In this document: one piece after another, positions 43,524 to 52,811 of the stretch
Numbering within the stretch: position 1 is the stretch's first letter
How the letters are laid out: each line of letters begins with the position of its first letter
Assembly: GCA_035353855.1 (NCBI GenBank)
Contig: DAOQAK010000002.1
Span: 1 to 64,000 of the forward strand
Length of the DNA stretch: 64,000 nucleotides
Reading direction: 5' to 3'
Source: Bacteroidales bacterium
Lineage (GTDB): Bacteria; Bacteroidota; Bacteroidia; Bacteroidales; CG2-30-32-10
Made by a program: the position numbers and the translations under genes
Notes under the pieces: generated by a model
What the model was told of the DNA's origin: nothing
The model's database searches: none
What the model saw: only the letters and a program-made list of their open reading frames with translations

Positions 43524-45344
43524 ATGAAAAATATCATGCGCATATTTCGTTATGTAAAGTCTTACTGGGGTTCGGCTTCATTGAATATTACTTTTAATAT
43601 TTTGTCCGTTTTATTTTCGTTGGTTTCATTGGCAATGGTAATCCCTATTCTGCGTTTGCTTTTTGGAATACAGAAATTGGTTTTAATAAAACCCGAATTT
43701 CATTTCAGCACTGATGGTATCATAAATACATTTAATTATTATGTTAGCCAGATTATTGTTAATTATGGAAAAGAACAGGCATTGATATTTATTTGTATCC
43801 TGGTAATCATTTTATTTTTTCTTAAAAATTTATTTCGCTACATGGGTATGTACTACCTGGCAACAGTACGAAACGGAGTAGTGAAAGATTTGCGTAACGA
43901 CCTTTACCAGAAAGTTCTTATTCTTCCACTATCATATTATTCCGAACAAAAAAAAGGTGATATTATAGCCCGCATGACCAGCGATGTTCAGGAAGTGGAA
44001 TGGTCGATCATGAGTTCACTCGAAATGATTTTTCGTGACCCTTTAAACATTGTGGTTTTTTTGGTAACGCTGATGATAATGAGTCCGCAGCTTACGATAT
44101 TTGTTTTGATCCTTTTGCCTTTAACAGCTTTTTTGATAAGCAAAATTGGAAAAAGTTTAAAAAGAAGTTCTGATAAAGTTCAGAATAAAATGGGAATTAT
44201 TTTATCGGTAATTGAAGAAACTCTTTCGGGGCTTAGAATTATCAAGGCTTTCAATGCTATTGATTATTCAGGAAAAAAATTCAAAAAAATGAATGATGGC
44301 TACACCAAAATAATGACAAGGGTTTATAGGAAACGCGATCTTGCAAATCCGTTGAGTGAATTTTTAGGAGTATTGGTAGGAGTAATTATAATTTGGTTCG
44401 GAGGAAAATTTGTTCTTAGCAACAACAGCAGCGTATCTCCCGAAGTTTTTATTGCGTATGTAATTATTTTTTCACAGATAATTCCACCGGTGAAATCGTT
44501 TGTTACAGCATTTTATAATATTCAGAAAGGTGCAGCCAGTGCCGATCGTATTAAACAGGTTTTAGATGCAGAAGAGGTTATTGAAGAAAAATCCAATGCA
44601 AAAAAAGTAAAAGAATTTCAGAAAAATATTTCATACAATAATGTTTCATTCACTTACGAAAAAGAAGAAGTGCTAACGAATGTAAACCTTGTTATTGAAA
44701 AAGGAAAAACCATTGCACTTGTAGGACCCAGTGGTGGCGGCAAATCCACGATGGTTGATTTATTACCGCGTTTTTACGATTGTACAAAAGGTGAAATATG
44801 CATTGACGGTGTTCCGATAAAAGATTATGTGATTTCTGATTTGCGAGGATTGATGGGAATTGTAACGCAGGAGTCGATTTTATTTAATGATACGGTTTTC
44901 AATAATATTGCATTTGGGCTCGAAAATGTTGATAAGGAAAAAGTGATCGAAGCGGCTCGGATTGCTAATGCGCATGAGTTCATCATGGAACTGGAAAACG
45001 GTTATGAAACAAATATAGGAGATCGCGGTATTAAGCTTTCGGGAGGACAACGACAACGATTAAGCATTGCACGGGCAGTTTTGAAAAATCCCCCGATTTT
45101 AATTCTTGATGAAGCAACATCTTCACTCGATACCGAGTCGGAACGATTGGTGCAAGAGGCTTTGGAAAAATTAATGAAAAACCGGACATCAGTTGTAATC
45201 GCACATCGTTTGTCAACCATACAACATGCCGATGAAATAATTGTTTTACAAAAAGGAGAAATTGTTGAACGTGGCAAACATGCAGATTTGCTTGAGATAA
45301 ACGGGATTTATAAAAAACTTTGCGATTTACAATCATTCAATTAA
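43524..45344 (+). CDS. ABC exporter, MsbA/lipid-flippase type
   Basis: This 606-residue half-transporter has six membrane helices in the first 340 residues and an ATPase domain: Walker A GPSGGGKST (from about 401), ABC signature LSGGQRQRLSIARA (505-518), Walker B ILILDEATSSLD and switch AHRLSTIQHADEI. MsbA moves lipid A-core across the inner membrane; close relatives export drugs or peptides, so the lipid substrate is an inference supported by the nearby LpxL gene. The next gene begins one base after its stop, so it is probably cotranscribed with the propeller kinase. Confidence 0.88.
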   Translation: MKNIMRIFRYVKSYWGSASLNITFNILSVLFSLVSLAMVIPILRLLFGIQKLVLIKPEFHFSTDGIINTFNYYVSQIIVNYGKEQALIFICILVIILFFLKNLFRYMGMYYLATVRNGVVKDLRNDLYQKVLILPLSYYSEQKKGDIIARMTSDVQEVEWSIMSSLEMIFRDPLNIVVFLVTLMIMSPQLTIFVLILLPLTAFLISKIGKSLKRSSDKVQNKMGIILSVIEETLSGLRIIKAFNAIDYSGKKFKKMNDGYTKIMTRVYRKRDLANPLSEFLGVLVGVIIIWFGGKFVLSNNSSVSPEVFIAYVIIFSQIIPPVKSFVTAFYNIQKGAASADRIKQVLDAEEVIEEKSNAKKVKEFQKNISYNNVSFTYEKEEVLTNVNLVIEKGKTIALVGPSGGGKSTMVDLLPRFYDCTKGEICIDGVPIKDYVISDLRGLMGIVTQESILFNDTVFNNIAFGLENVDKEKVIEAARIANAHEFIMELENGYETNIGDRGIKLSGGQRQRLSIARAVLKNPPILILDEATSSLDTESERLVQEALEKLMKNRTSVVIAHRLSTIQHADEIIVLQKGEIVERGKHADLLEINGIYKKLCDLQSFN

Positions 45345-45345
45345 T

Positions 45346-48300
45346 ATGAACTTTTTTGGCAAATTGAAATCGCCAGATTCTCATCTATCAAGACTTTTCA
45401 AAAAGTTTTCGTTTTTATTTTATCTCTTTGTTTTTTCCGTTCCAGTTTTTTCACAGCAATATAATTTTAAAAATTATACTGTAAAAGATGGCCTTCCCAG
45501 CAACGAGGTTTACCAGGTTATCCAGGATTCCAAAGGCTACATGTGGTTTGCTACCGATTATGGTGTAAGTTGTTTCGATGGGTATAAATTTAAAAACTTT
45601 AATACAAAAGATGGCTTGCCTGATAATACTATTTTTGAAATTTATGAAGATTACAAAGGTCGCATTTGGTTTATATCACGTTCAGCTAAGCTTTCTTATT
45701 TTTATAATGATAGCATTCATTTGTATTGGAATAATGATAAGTTTTTAAAGTATATTGGAGATGTGCCTAATATTATAAATAAAACATTTAGTGTTGATGA
45801 ACAGGATAATGTTTGTATTGGAATATATACAAAGGGCATTTTTAAAATAAGTAAGACAGGAAGGGTATATAGAAAAAATTCATACAATTTGAATATTTAT
45901 ACTTATGTTTTTAATATTGAAAAAAATATAGTCTATTTAGATTATCCCGATACTACAAAATCTTATAAATATGATAAAGGAATTGTTGCTTTTATAAAAG
46001 AAAACAATAAATTTTATAAAATCAAATTAGATGAAAAAAATGTGTTAGTAAATGTGATGCCAATCTTATGTATTAGAGGAAATACAGGAAATATATACTT
46101 TTCAATTAATAGTATAATACATTGTATGAACAAAATTCCCGAATATATATATTATACTTTTCAAAACAACAAAATAATTTCTCTATATATTGATATAGAG
46201 AACAATTTATGGGTTGGTACCCAATTTGGAGGTTTTTATTCTTTTAAAGATGGTGATATAACTAAAGAACCAGAATTACACTTGTTAAAAGATAAAGCAG
46301 GGACAAGCATATTACGTGATAAAGAAGGAGGTTATTGGGTTACTACAATTTATGATGGTATTTACTATTTCCCTTCTATAAAGTATAAAACTTATAATTC
46401 AACAAATGGTTTAGCCGAAGATGCGCAAAATATTTTAGAAACTGATGGCAAATCTATTTATAGCGCCACATTATTAAGTCCATATATAAATAAAATTGCA
46501 GAAAGGAAAATAAAAAAGATTAATTTTTTTAATGACTCCAATAAATCAATAACATCAATATTTTATGATACAGCAAATAAAACATTATGGATAGGAACGA
46601 GAAAATATTTATACCTGTTAAAAGATAAAAAAATTAAAGAATTTAATAGATATTTCTATATGCCTGGTCATTATTTTCCCGGATGTTCTTTTGTTAGTGG
46701 AGAGATAAATGAAATTGCACAAACAAAAAACAAGAAAATATGGTATGGTACAATAAATGGATTATGTAATGTAAATAAAGATACAGTATATACATATAAA
46801 CCCCCAAAATCATTTTTACGCACCTATAGTTTACTTGAAGATAAAGAAAATACCTTTTGGATTGGAAGCAATGATGGGTTATACAAATTTGAAAATGGGA
46901 ATTATAAATATTACGGAAATAAAAATCCACTACTAAAAAATAGAATCACATCAATAAAAAGAATTGATATAGATAGTTGTATATTGATTGCTACCAAGGG
47001 AGCAGGAATATTGGTAATGAAAGGTAATAATGTATTACAAATAAGTGAAAAAGATGGGCTCCTCAGTAATCATATCAAACATTTATTTATTGATAAAAAT
47101 GTGATTTGGGCGTCAAGTAATAATGGATTAAATAAAATAACGATATCTAATAAAAATACTTTTTCATTTAAAATAGAAAACTTTACACAAGAAGATGGCT
47201 TGATCTCCAGCGAAATCAATAGTGTATTGGTATTGCGAGATTCAGTATATGTAGCAACAAAAAACGGGTTGTGTATATTTAATAAAAACGAAGTTCACAC
47301 CAATACCACACCACCACCTGTTTATATAACAGGTATAAAAATAATGAACGATGATACACTAGTTCAATCGACATATACGTTACCATATGATAAGAATTTC
47401 ATAGAAATCAATTTTGTAGGTTTGACATATAGAACAGCAGGAAATGTAGTATATAAATATAGATTATCAGGAGCCAATGAAGAATGGGTGTATACTAAAA
47501 CCCCAACAATTTTTTATCCTATGTTGCCTGATGGTAAATATAAATTTGAAGTTTATGCCATGAATAAAGATGGAGTTTATAGCACTAACCCCGCCACAGT
47601 AGAATTTATAATACGTCCACCTTTTTGGAAAACCTGGTGGTTCATAGGTTTATGCGTTTTATTTATTGCTGTTGTTATACGTATGATTTTTTATTTCAGG
47701 GTAAAAGCTATAAAAAAGACCAATGAATTGAAAATGCAATTGAATAAATACATGCAACAGGCTTTGAGCCAGCAGATGAACCCGCATTTTATTTTTAATT
47801 CATTAAACTCAATTCAATACTACATTTTAAAAAATGATAAGACTACTTCAAATAGATACCTTGCAAAATTTTCACGATTAATGCGAATGATATTAAATAA
47901 TTCGCAACATCAACAAATCACTATACAGGAAGAACTGGAAGCATTAAGTATTTACATTGAATTGGAGTCATTAAGGTTTAAGGACAAATTTGAATATACG
48001 ATCATAGTGGATGAAAAACTGGATACCAGCATATATAAAATTCCACCATTACTTTTACAACCTTATATTGAAAATGCGATATGGCATGGGTTGATGCATA
48101 AAGAAGAAGGGCAAGGGGTATTAACGATAGAATTAAAGATGAAGGAAAATATAATATTGTGTACCATAACAGATAATGGAGTAGGTAGGGATAAAGCAGC
48201 GGAAATAAAAAGTAAAAAAACCCACACATATGCGTCTCACGGAACAAAAATTACAGGCAACAGGTTAAAATTGATAAGTACCTTAAACAATATTCAGATG

Positions 48301-48384
48301 CAAATAAATTACATAGATTTAAAAGATGATAAGGGAAAAGTCACTGGAACAAAAGTGGAAATTACGATTCCTTTGATAAAATAA
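45346..48384 (+). CDS. Two-component sensor with periplasmic propeller and LytS-type kinase
   Basis: This 1012-residue inner-membrane sensor begins with a signal/anchor (about 20-38), then a regulator-propeller region (about 40-660) of repeated blades such as GYMWFATDYGVSCFDG, GRIWFISRS, NNLWVGTQFGGFYSF and NTFWIGSNDGLYKFENG. A Y_Y_Y domain follows (about 665-755, YKYRLSGANEEW), one membrane helix (WWFIGLCVLFIAVVIRMIFYF), a coiled linker and a LytS-type His_kinase domain with H814 in QQMNPHFIFNSLNS and a HATPase domain (PPLLLQPYIENAIWHGL). It starts one base after the ABC exporter gene and is followed by a LytTR regulator, its likely partner. The signal sensed is unknown. Confidence 0.92.
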   Translation: MNFFGKLKSPDSHLSRLFKKFSFLFYLFVFSVPVFSQQYNFKNYTVKDGLPSNEVYQVIQDSKGYMWFATDYGVSCFDGYKFKNFNTKDGLPDNTIFEIYEDYKGRIWFISRSAKLSYFYNDSIHLYWNNDKFLKYIGDVPNIINKTFSVDEQDNVCIGIYTKGIFKISKTGRVYRKNSYNLNIYTYVFNIEKNIVYLDYPDTTKSYKYDKGIVAFIKENNKFYKIKLDEKNVLVNVMPILCIRGNTGNIYFSINSIIHCMNKIPEYIYYTFQNNKIISLYIDIENNLWVGTQFGGFYSFKDGDITKEPELHLLKDKAGTSILRDKEGGYWVTTIYDGIYYFPSIKYKTYNSTNGLAEDAQNILETDGKSIYSATLLSPYINKIAERKIKKINFFNDSNKSITSIFYDTANKTLWIGTRKYLYLLKDKKIKEFNRYFYMPGHYFPGCSFVSGEINEIAQTKNKKIWYGTINGLCNVNKDTVYTYKPPKSFLRTYSLLEDKENTFWIGSNDGLYKFENGNYKYYGNKNPLLKNRITSIKRIDIDSCILIATKGAGILVMKGNNVLQISEKDGLLSNHIKHLFIDKNVIWASSNNGLNKITISNKNTFSFKIENFTQEDGLISSEINSVLVLRDSVYVATKNGLCIFNKNEVHTNTTPPPVYITGIKIMNDDTLVQSTYTLPYDKNFIEINFVGLTYRTAGNVVYKYRLSGANEEWVYTKTPTIFYPMLPDGKYKFEVYAMNKDGVYSTNPATVEFIIRPPFWKTWWFIGLCVLFIAVVIRMIFYFRVKAIKKTNELKMQLNKYMQQALSQQMNPHFIFNSLNSIQYYILKNDKTTSNRYLAKFSRLMRMILNNSQHQQITIQEELEALSIYIELESLRFKDKFEYTIIVDEKLDTSIYKIPPLLLQPYIENAIWHGLMHKEEGQGVLTIELKMKENIILCTITDNGVGRDKAAEIKSKKTHTYASHGTKITGNRLKLISTLNNIQMQINYIDLKDDKGKVTGTKVEITIPLIK

Positions 48385-48405
48385 ATTTTCTTTATAAATA
48401 TTTTA

Positions 48406-48413
48406 TACATTTG
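48406..48413 (+). promoter_or_regulatory. Promoter -7 element of the LytTR regulator gene
   Basis: TACATTTG matches TAnnTTTG, 37 bases before the ATG at 48451; it would allow transcription independent of the kinase gene. Confidence 0.45.
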
Positions 48414-48450
48414 TCTGCATTAAATATGTATTAACTGCAAATAAATACAA

Positions 48451-49197
48451 ATGAATATAGTAATTGTTGACGACGAAAAAGATGCTGTACATTCGCTGGA
48501 ACTGATGTTGAACGAATATTGTTCCGATGTTAATATTGTCGGAAAAGCATTTTCGGTAATAGAAGCCATTAAAGAAATACAAAATAAAAAACCCGACCTG
48601 GTTTTTCTTGATATTGAAATGCCGCATGGTACCGGCTTTGATATCCTTGATAGCATCCCCGACAGAAAATTTGAAGTAATATTTGTTACAGCATATAATG
48701 ATTATGCCATTAAAGCAATAAAAGCAATGGCGGCAGACTACATCATGAAACCAATGGATATTGACGAATTAATATCTGCTGTGGATAAAATAAAAATAAG
48801 AATAAAGGAAAAAGATAACGGAAATATAGGTAAGTTTTTACAGATAGGTAATTCTATCAGTCAGCTTCCTGTAAAAATAGCCATACATACTTTAAGCGGA
48901 GTAGAATTTGTTGATACTACAGAGATTGTAAGGATTGAAGCCGCAGGAAGTTATTCAAATGTATTTATGAATGGGAATAAAAAAATTGTTAGTTCAAAAA
49001 ACCTGAAAGAGTTCCAGAATATTTTAAATAATGAATATTTTTTCAGGGCACACAATTCTCATCTTATTAATTTGATCATGGTAAAGCGTTTTTTAAAAAA
49101 CGAAAACATGATTGAAATGAATGACGGTTCCATTATTTCTCTTTCGCGCCGAAACAGGGAGGATTTTATTAGGCAAATGGAAAAAATGTCAAATTGA
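48451..49197 (+). CDS. LytTR-family response regulator
   Basis: This 248-residue cytoplasmic regulator has a receiver domain (1-120; acidic pair in VIVDDEKDAV, phospho-acceptor D54 in LVFLDIEMP, conserved K in YIMKPMD) and a LytTR DNA-binding domain (about 145-245; IVRIEAAGSYSNVFM, LKEFQNIL, FRAHNSHLINL). It follows the LytS-type kinase by 66 bases, the standard partner arrangement. Targets are unknown; the exporter upstream is a candidate. A strong terminator follows. Confidence 0.94.
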   Translation: MNIVIVDDEKDAVHSLELMLNEYCSDVNIVGKAFSVIEAIKEIQNKKPDLVFLDIEMPHGTGFDILDSIPDRKFEVIFVTAYNDYAIKAIKAMAADYIMKPMDIDELISAVDKIKIRIKEKDNGNIGKFLQIGNSISQLPVKIAIHTLSGVEFVDTTEIVRIEAAGSYSNVFMNGNKKIVSSKNLKEFQNILNNEYFFRAHNSHLINLIMVKRFLKNENMIEMNDGSIISLSRRNREDFIRQMEKMSN

Positions 49198-49223
49198 TAT
49201 TTTAAATAGAAGTTCAAAAAATA

Positions 49224-49258
49224 AAAAATCAGGAGGAGAAACACCCTCCTGATTTTTT
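49224..49258 (+). terminator. Intrinsic terminator after the LytTR gene
   Basis: A 13-bp stem (49224-49236 with 49245-49257, core AATCAGGAGG/CCTCCTGATT) encloses an eight-base loop and ends in T. Confidence 0.92.
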
Positions 49259-49330
49259 AGGTGTATATCTGGTAAATTCATTCTAAAATATTTCATGTAA
49301 TTTTACTGAAAATTATTGCAGCATATTATT

Positions 49331-49783
49331 ATGAACCCCAATCATATTTACATTAAAGATTTAGATACAAAAATTATTAAGTTCATTAAGAAGCATCATG
49401 TGCTTACACTGGCAACTTCGAATGATAATATTCCGTATTGCTGCAGTTGCTTTTATGTTTACAACGAAAAAGAAAATTATTTCCTAGTTACATCCGATAA
49501 AAACACAAGGCATATTTCCGAAGTGGTTATACAGCCTCATGTATCAGGTGCAATAGCATTGGAAACTACCATGATTGGGAAAATACAGGGTATTCAGTTT
49601 ACGGGAACCATGAAGGAAGTGAAGCAAGAAGAATTCAATATAGAAAAAATTAAGTATATCAAACGTTTTCCTATTGCTGCATTTGCCGAACTCCTGTTGT
49701 GGCGCATTGTTCCCGATTTTATAAAATTTACCGACAACCGTCTTGGGTTAGGAAAAAAAATGATTTGGCAGAAAAAATTTTAA
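49331..49783 (+). CDS. YhbP-like (UPF0306) split-barrel protein
   Basis: This protein of about 150 residues has the pyridoxamine-5'-phosphate-oxidase-like split barrel: FIKKHHVLTLATSNDNIPYCCSCFYVY, NYFLVTSDKNTRHISEV and IQGIQFTGTMKEV, closing with a helical tail (FAELLLWRIVPDFIKFTDNRLGLGKKMIW). YhbP/UPF0306 members may bind flavin or heme; the function is unknown. The ATG at 49331 is preferred to a TTG at 49316. A TAATTTTA element at 49298-49305 may be its promoter. Confidence 0.7.
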   Translation: MNPNHIYIKDLDTKIIKFIKKHHVLTLATSNDNIPYCCSCFYVYNEKENYFLVTSDKNTRHISEVVIQPHVSGAIALETTMIGKIQGIQFTGTMKEVKQEEFNIEKIKYIKRFPIAAFAELLLWRIVPDFIKFTDNRLGLGKKMIWQKKF

Positions 49784-49880
49784 TCAGTATTTCGATACCG
49801 TATAAACATCTTCTTTCATTTCAATTACTTAAACCTTTCGTTGATTAATTGTTAATAAAAAGCTATGGCGGCGTAATTAA

Positions 49881-49927
49881 TCTTGTTTATCTTGCATAAC
49901 CGTTTTTAAACAAGACGGATTTTTTTA
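49881..49927 (+). promoter_or_regulatory. Possible attenuator in the leader of the class II ribonucleotide reductase gene
   Basis: CCGTTTT (49900-49906) pairs with AAGACGG (49912-49918) and is followed by ATTTTTTTA: an intrinsic terminator. A competing 9-bp stem pairs 49881-49889 (TCTTGTTTA) with 49907-49915, which uses part of the same right arm. The two cannot form together. No promoter was found between here and the ATG at 49991. It may instead be just the terminator of the previous gene. Confidence 0.4.
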
Positions 49928-49990
49928 TCTAATTCCAAAACAACTATTTAAAAAATTATTTAAAACTAATATAAAGAATTTTTTTCTATA

Positions 49991-52690
49991 ATGGAAAACA
50001 AAGTTACTCAGAACCCCACTAATGATGCCGAAAAGAAGAATAAAACCAATGTTTACGACGATGTTCTTAAAGAACGCATCAGGCCAAGTTTATTTGATGA
50101 TGAAAAATCAGAACAGAAAAATGAAGAGAAACAAAATGAAAATAAAATAAAAAAAGAAGAGGTGAAACAAAAAACTTTTTCTTACGATGAGGCTTTAGAA
50201 AAGACCACAATCTATTTTAAGAATGACACGCTGGCGGCAAGCGTATGGATTAATAAGTATGCACTGAAAGATTCCCAGGGTAATTTATATGAATGCACTC
50301 CTGATGATATGCATCGTCGTATTGCCCGTGAAATTGCACGCATTGAAAAAAAATATCCTAACCCGATGAAGGAGGATGAAATTTATGATCTTCTGAAAAA
50401 TTTCAAATACATTATTCCACAGGGTAGTCCTATGGCAGGTATTGGAAACGATTTCCAGATAGGATCTCTTTCAAATTGCTTTGTTATAGGGCATAACGGA
50501 CCTTCCGATTCGTATGGTGGAATTATGAAAGTGGATGAAGAACAGGTACAGCTTATGAAACGTCGTGGTGGCGTTGGGCATGATCTTTCGCATATTCGTC
50601 CCGGCGGAACTCCTGTTAAAAACAGTGCTCTCACTTCAACAGGTATTGTTCCATTTATGGAACGTTATTCAAACAGTACGCGCGAAGTGGCTCAGGACGG
50701 GCGTCGTGGAGCATTGATGTTAAGCATTTCTATCAAACATCCCGATTCGGAAAAATTTATTGATGCAAAACTCGAAGAAGGAAAAGTTACAGGCGCTAAT
50801 GTTTCGGTAAAAATTACCGACGACTTCATGAAAGCCGTTATTAATAATGAACCATTCTTTCAGCAATATCCCGTAGACTCTGCAAAGCCTTCTGTTAGAA
50901 AAGAAGTTAATGCACAAAATCTCTGGAAAAAAATAGTTCATAATGCATGGAAATCTGCTGAACCCGGCATTCTTTTCTGGGATACTGTAATTCGTGAATC
51001 GGTTCCCGACAGTTATGCCGACCTTGGATTCCGCACTGTTTCTACAAATCCTTGCGGAGAAATTCCATTATGTCCTTACGATAGTTGTCGCCTTATTGCT
51101 ATCAATCTTTATAATTATGTCGAAAATCCTTTTACCGAACAGGTAAGTTTTGATTCGGAACTTTTTATAAAACATGTTCATTATGCACAAAGAATGATGG
51201 ACGACATCATTGATCTTGAATTGGAAAAAGTGGATAAGATTCTTGAAAAGATTGAAAAAGACCCGGAAGATATTGAAATTAAAAGAACAGAAATAAACCT
51301 TTGGAATAATATCAAAAAGAAATGCATCGAAGGTAGACGTACCGGTATTGGTATTACCGCCGAGGGTGATATGCTTGCTGCTTTGGGTTGCCGCTATGGT
51401 ACCGATGATGCAACCAATTTTTCAATTGAAGTTCACAAACTTCTTGCACTCGAAGCTTATCGTTCATCGGTGAATCTGGCTAAGGAAAGAGGACCTTTCC
51501 CTATTTATGATCCGGGCAGAGAAAAAAATAATCCTTTCATAAAACGTTTGAAAGAAGCCGATAATTCACTGTATGAAGACATGGCAAAATACGGACGCCG
51601 TAATATTGCTCTTCTTACTATTGCACCTACAGGAAGCGTTTCGCTGATGACACAAACCACATCAGGTATTGAACCGGTATTCCTTATTTCTTATAAACGA
51701 AGAAGAAAAGTTAACCCCAATGATAAAAATGCACGTATTGATTTTGTTGATGAAGTTGGCGATTCATGGGAAGAATATAATGTGTTCCACAATAAATTTT
51801 TAAAATGGCTCAAGGTAAATGGTTATGATGTTGACAAAGTGAAAATGATGAAAGATGCCGACCTGAATGCAGTCATTGAAAAATCGCCGTATTACAAAGC
51901 AACAGCTAATGATGTGGATTGGGTTGCTAAAGTGAAAATGCAGGGCGCTATTCAGAAGTGGGTCGATCATTCAATCAGCGTTACCGTAAATATTCCTAAT
52001 GATGTTAAAGAAGAGTTGGTAGCAACAATTTATAAAACAGCATGGGAATGCGGATGTAAAGGTGTTACTGTTTATCGTGAAGGTTCACGCGCCGGCGTTC
52101 TGGTTGCTGACAAGAAAAAAGAAGATATTACAGAATTCAAAGAAACTTTTGCACCTCAGCGTCCAAAAAGACTTGAAGCAGAAATAGTACGTTTTCAGAA
52201 CGATTATGAAAAATGGATTGCTGTGGTAGGATTGCTTAATGGAAGACCATACGAAGTATTTACAGGTAAAGCCGAAGATTTTTATTTACCTCCGTTTGTT
52301 CAAAAAGGCTGGGTTATTAAAGGCAAAACAGAGAAAGATAAAAGTCGTTACGATTTCCAGTTTGAAGATAAGCAAGGGTATAAAATTACCATTGAAGGAT
52401 TGTCGCGTATGTTCGACAAAGAATACTGGAATTATGCAAAACTTATTTCGGGAATACTGCGTCATGGAATGCCTATTCCTTTTGTTGTTGAATTGATTTC
52501 AAAACTAAATCTTGATTCCGATTCTATCAATACATGGAAAGTAGGAGTTGAGCGTGCATTAAAGAAATTTATTCCCGATGGGACTAAAGTTGCTGATAAA
52601 GTTTGCTCAAATTGTGGCGATACTGAAGGATTGGTTTATGAAGAAGGTTGCCTGAAATGCAAGAGCTGCGGATATTCTAAATGCGGTTAA
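49991..52690 (+). CDS. nrdJ: Adenosylcobalamin-dependent (class II) ribonucleotide reductase
   Basis: This 899-residue enzyme reduces ribonucleotides to deoxyribonucleotides with a coenzyme B12 radical. After a charged, variable 60-residue lead, the ten-stranded barrel shows SLSNCFVIGHNGPSDSYGG (first redox cysteine), MKRRGGVGHDLSHIRPGG, STNPCGEIPLCPYDSCRL (with the active-site cysteine region) and TIAPTGSVSLMTQTTSGIEP. Near the end is a TSCPD domain (about 730-830) and a cysteine-rich tail CSNCGDTEGL...CLKCKSCGYSKCG. No nrdB-type radical subunit is present, consistent with class II. Its leader holds a possible attenuator; a terminator follows. Confidence 0.94.
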   Translation: MENKVTQNPTNDAEKKNKTNVYDDVLKERIRPSLFDDEKSEQKNEEKQNENKIKKEEVKQKTFSYDEALEKTTIYFKNDTLAASVWINKYALKDSQGNLYECTPDDMHRRIAREIARIEKKYPNPMKEDEIYDLLKNFKYIIPQGSPMAGIGNDFQIGSLSNCFVIGHNGPSDSYGGIMKVDEEQVQLMKRRGGVGHDLSHIRPGGTPVKNSALTSTGIVPFMERYSNSTREVAQDGRRGALMLSISIKHPDSEKFIDAKLEEGKVTGANVSVKITDDFMKAVINNEPFFQQYPVDSAKPSVRKEVNAQNLWKKIVHNAWKSAEPGILFWDTVIRESVPDSYADLGFRTVSTNPCGEIPLCPYDSCRLIAINLYNYVENPFTEQVSFDSELFIKHVHYAQRMMDDIIDLELEKVDKILEKIEKDPEDIEIKRTEINLWNNIKKKCIEGRRTGIGITAEGDMLAALGCRYGTDDATNFSIEVHKLLALEAYRSSVNLAKERGPFPIYDPGREKNNPFIKRLKEADNSLYEDMAKYGRRNIALLTIAPTGSVSLMTQTTSGIEPVFLISYKRRRKVNPNDKNARIDFVDEVGDSWEEYNVFHNKFLKWLKVNGYDVDKVKMMKDADLNAVIEKSPYYKATANDVDWVAKVKMQGAIQKWVDHSISVTVNIPNDVKEELVATIYKTAWECGCKGVTVYREGSRAGVLVADKKKEDITEFKETFAPQRPKRLEAEIVRFQNDYEKWIAVVGLLNGRPYEVFTGKAEDFYLPPFVQKGWVIKGKTEKDKSRYDFQFEDKQGYKITIEGLSRMFDKEYWNYAKLISGILRHGMPIPFVVELISKLNLDSDSINTWKVGVERALKKFIPDGTKVADKVCSNCGDTEGLVYEEGCLKCKSCGYSKCG

Positions 52691-52719
52691 AAAATTATAA
52701 CCTAAAAATAACACATTTC

Positions 52720-52764
52720 AAAACCGGCAGAAAAATTTATTCTGTCGGTTTTTTATTTTTCTGC
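52720..52764 (+). terminator. Intrinsic terminator after the ribonucleotide reductase gene
   Basis: A 13-bp stem (52720-52732 with 52740-52752, one G-T pair) around a seven-base loop, followed by T-rich sequence. Confidence 0.92.
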
Positions 52765-52811
52765 AATTTAAAAAAATGATAATTTTATCTTTATTTTGAT
52801 AATGCAAAGTA

